Below, in pieces: positions 34,801-35,053 of a stretch of 35,053 nt of DNA. The translations under genes were made by a program, and so were the position numbers. The notes under the pieces were generated by a model. The model was not told where the DNA came from and searched no databases. It worked only from the letters and a program-made list of their open reading frames with translations. Each line of letters begins with the position of its first letter. The stretch's first letter is position 1. The stretch is from Candidatus Staskawiczbacteria bacterium (GTDB taxonomy: Bacteria; Patescibacteriota; Minisyncoccia; Minisyncoccales; Staskawiczbacteraceae): the NCBI GenBank assembly GCA_943354455.1, contig CALRCB010000002.1, forward strand, positions 1 through 35,053. The letters run 5' to 3'.

Positions 34801-35053
34801 TAACTTAAGTGTTCCACTAGAAACGTTAAGATTACCAAATGTATAATTGCCCCCTATCGAAGCTATGCTAGTTGTAACTAAAGTTGTTCCAGGATTTATT
34901 GATAAGGTTCCGCCCGAACCAATCGCACCCGCCAAATTTATCGTAGCGGTACTCGTAGTGGTTAATTGAGCATAAGCTTCATCATTGGATGAAAAGCTAA
35001 TGCCAGTGGAAGCAGTAAGAGTTCCGGTACTTGCCGAAATTTTACCTATTTGT
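28840..35053 (-). CDS. giant beta-rich adhesin-like surface protein, C-terminal membrane anchor (5' end outside window)
   Basis: The frame is open to the right edge of the window, so more than 2070 residues are visible and the true start and signal peptide lie beyond 35053; a TTG at 34935 is in frame but is not a believable start. The N-terminal 1150 residues are Thr/Gly/Ser-rich strands of a beta-helix type (TLTLTGNWAQGNGSS, NYTGGTITV, GAGTFTERSGTVTF) with large internal duplications. A carboxypeptidase-regulatory-like insert lies at about 33640-33200. Two Ig/cadherin-like modules with paired Cys follow (about 31150-30440). The last 520 residues are less repetitive, with PKPPVPVKIPEKTPE, a second peptide like LAPKGTYYLEVTAKNY, and a final membrane helix (GIVILLSCLFAIFLYIAYQV) with a basic tail. 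It is likely exported by Sec and used for attachment. Confidence 0.85.
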   Translation of the reverse strand, partial: QIGKISASTGTLTASTGISFSSNDEAYAQLTTTSTATINLAGAIGSGGTLSINPGTTLVTTSIASIGGNYTFGNLNVSSGTLKLDSPAITFAGTTSISGTLSTDTGNLGGVNTFQGAVTVNSGGNFYMAGNSPALVFGAGITQNSSTIANLGAGSSDLIGNLAGSGTGGIIWGGAMTVSSGTTTNSYTGGTITVAGTLTLTGNWAQGNGSSLSLSSATPFAGAGTFSASTATNTVNYTRSGTQTVKDPNGGTIHAYSNLGLSGSGAKTMTGITTTNDFTMSGSASTSGLVLNTVGGNISLTNTATMTLGANLAVTGKNDIGSGTTLDVSATNYSLSVAGNWSNLGTFTARSGTVTLNGVNQTLSGTTSFYNLIKQETTNDSTNKTLTFTSGTTTTITNSLTLDGLDANDNLVIAASTTSVATIAFTGSSTFSSTGFLAVSYNTVTDSSTGITLPLNPANTTDSGNTTGWFASTVSIGGTVYSDEGTTALASVSIAISINGAAAAGTATSNGSGVYSIASLTISAGDVLTLYLDGATQKAVTVTVATGANQTGVNLFQNYLITRCDNSCSLSNANINTANNNGDTDIDAIYTGTTTITTVAGKHLYIPSSHTFAPANPVSVGGNFANNGTFTHGSSTLTLTSTSSSATLKTNGSSLYNLTINGSGGTYTPQDATTVGNNLTITAGTLSMVGFAFTVTGATSVTGTISTATSATGTKTFTGAVTVNSGGTLNMDDLSPTVVYSAGITQNSANTIYASGGAVSLVGNLGGSGTGGILFNGTLAISSGTTTNNYTGGVVQALGTITLTGNWAQGNGSSLTLSSNTPFAGAGTFSASTSTNTVTYSGGTVTIKDPNGGTAHTYYDLAVSAVGTKTFTGITTAHDVTLSNSAATSGFALTSITGNLQVTGSASLTIASSLTVTGNVTIASDASLGTDISGGRPLAVGGNWYNGASFDLQQNTLTLTSTSGSATITSGGSVFYDLTINGSGGTYTLQDTLEVRGTLTLTAGTLDVGGSSFGISAKSWSDTGAGTFTERSGTVTFIANGGVGGTVESNETFENVTINNAGTTTTLGAALDLDDTLTITGGALDVSASNYAITAKSWTDTGAGTFTERAGTVTFDVAGGTINANETFNSIAINHAGTTTLGATLTVGDDVTITVGTLDVSGTNYGISVGGDWTNGGTFASQSGMVTFSGSGTQDINDNNTWYGLAVTASSARTVKFESSKTQTIKTNGSLTFTGASGQLLTISPKTATTTWLLTVNSTGVTQSISYITPSYSDASGGATIVASNGTNTNGGNNTNWTFNVAPSFSAIPSDGGALNSPVNVGSNITFTATATDAQSDNFYLAICKTNAISANNSAVPTCTGGNWAISSSTASGSQASVSYSALVGDSETNAWYGFACDHATSSLCSSSSQGLSSNGSPFEVNHTPSFSTISNTSGSIAVGSLVTFTSTASDSDTDSVADTVTLYVCKSNDFASGTCGAGGQWCISSASASNPSCSYTVLSSDTVGSHDYYAYIIDNHSFESASNPRSSSFTTSAASSGGGISPGIFDKPRGNFMVLINNGKPNTTNQNVVLTISGIGDNVKNMSISNYLNFSNVGQETYQSTKPWKLTDGYGSKTVYVKLFTSNGIASDVFLANITYGPSFFGQVIDEIINIFIPKPPVPVKIPEKTPEAFKGWDLLTTKLIGELDVSSVPSDIVFFSQKFPSFNKFLQDVGIDKHADLKKDSPEAKKIADINFNLPGFTESSLLTPDFESGPGSLRVIPLAQLDVELAKKVPTDIVFVKTGGQLIDISTNLTFDSQGKATQKIKLIANKPFDLIVKPKLPVDSITGYLVLRKKTSAIQYLKENNIGLARLLEYFTAALTGTDAKASEQSPAQTALLIQKFEYQLDKKNFYVAKINAQSVEGIYEIITVMDYRDKKLAPKEIRLQTVLDPEGYVYTQLPEGKLIINGATVQLWWLNTETNNYQLWPADKYLQNNPQKTNDTGKYSFLAPKGTYYLEVTAKNYKKYTGDKFTIERGSPGVYIDIELNKDTWVPGWVNINAGIVILLSCLFAIFLYIAYQVHKIIKRRQNNQ
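31560..32080 (-). repeat. tandem ~75-residue beta repeats inside the giant gene
   Basis: Three successive units repeat the order: TLDVGGSSFGISAKSW / ALDVSASNYAITAKSW / TLDVSGTNYGISVGGDW, with DTGAGTFTERSGTVTF / DTGAGTFTERAGTVTF and NETFENVTINNAG / NETFNSIAINHAG between them. Period is about 225-240 bases. DNA identity is visible but imperfect, so the array is not freshly made. Confidence 0.75.
32260..33010 (-). repeat. large internal duplication, copy B
   Basis: This segment of about 245 residues parallels 34070-34810: GAVTVNSGGTLNMDDLSP, AGITQNSANTIY, GNLGGSGTGGILFNG, TLTGNWAQGNGSSLTLSS, TPFAGAGTFSASTSTNTV, VKDPNGG-like IKDPNGGTAHTYYDLAV and GITTAHDVTLSNSAATSG. Order and spacing of motifs are the same as in copy A. 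Confidence 0.8.
34070..34810 (-). repeat. large internal duplication, copy A
   Basis: This is the partner of 32260-33010, about 1.8 kb away: GAVTVNSGGNFYMAGNSP, AGITQNSSTIANL, GNLAGSGTGGIIWGG, TLTGNWAQGNGSSLSLSS, TPFAGAGTFSASTATNTV, VKDPNGGTIHAYSNLGL and GITTTNDFTMSGSASTSG. The region between the copies holds the carboxypeptidase-regulatory-like insert. Confidence 0.8.

Noticed and set aside
34935..35053. TTG at 34935 as the start of the giant adhesin gene
   Set aside because: The frame stays open to the window edge with the same Thr/Ser-rich text, and no signal peptide or ribosome-binding site is present there, so the gene is cut by the window.
1..35053. CRISPR arrays, insertion sequences, prophage or rRNA genes
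   Set aside because: No spaced short direct repeats, transposase or phage-type proteins, or rRNA-like sequence were seen. The only repeats are the promoter-proximal 12-mers and the internal repeats of the surface-protein genes.

Overview
The window looks like a chromosomal segment of a Candidate Phyla Radiation (Patescibacteria) bacterium, or a close relative with the same reduced lifestyle. This is an inference from content. The DNA is AT-rich, genes are tightly packed, and core genes (secA, secD, secF, murB, hpf, clpB, tRNA-Asn) alternate with small orphan proteins. It also holds a large peptidoglycan-binding S-layer-like protein, a giant beta-rich adhesin-like protein, and several short regulators that mix sigma-like or DeoR-like helix-turn-helix parts with unknown domains. 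The standard genetic code fits all intact genes. No phage, insertion sequence, CRISPR array or rRNA is visible. I cannot name the lineage from sequence alone.

Layout. 1-2000: tRNA-Asn (minus), a short HTH-like gene with a perfect consensus promoter and its own terminator, a DUF2914 membrane protein and a YgjP-like metalloprotease (plus). 2-5 kb: an ABC exporter with a tiny downstream peptide gene, a divergent zinc-ribbon gene, a DUF378 protein and a bacterial PH-domain membrane protein. 5-8.6 kb: a sigma-region-4/HARE-HTH regulator and secF-secD. 8.7-9.6 kb: an orphan HEAGH zincin. 9.7-18 kb: a long minus-strand cluster in transcription order secreted zincin, murB, hpf, secA, a broken Nudix gene, a Nudix hydrolase, a CAP-domain protein, an MTH1-like Nudix hydrolase and a YfcE-type phosphoesterase. 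18-23.4 kb: an S-layer-like protein preceded by an ECF sigma/anti-sigma pair and a DeoR-like regulator, with a strikingly structured 130-base intergenic element. 23.5-25.2 kb: a lamin-tail-domain surface protein and a free-standing tRNA-binding domain. 25.3-25.6 kb: an orphan plus-strand gene. 25.7-28.4 kb: clpB. 28.5 kb to the end: a small membrane-anchored protein and a giant adhesin-like gene that runs off the window.

The common theme is export and the cell envelope: the SecA motor and SecDF carry proteins across the membrane, and much of the rest (S-layer-like protein, adhesin, lamin-tail protein, CAP protein, PG-binding peptidase) would be their cargo, while MurB makes a wall precursor. 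The ECF sigma/anti-sigma pair directly upstream of the S-layer-like gene suggests surface-responsive control. The most promising undescribed items are the multi-stem intergenic RNA candidate at 21412-21539, the Nudix gene with two in-frame stops behind secA (12020-12439), and orphan genes that carry unusually clear promoters, Shine-Dalgarno sites or terminators of their own.
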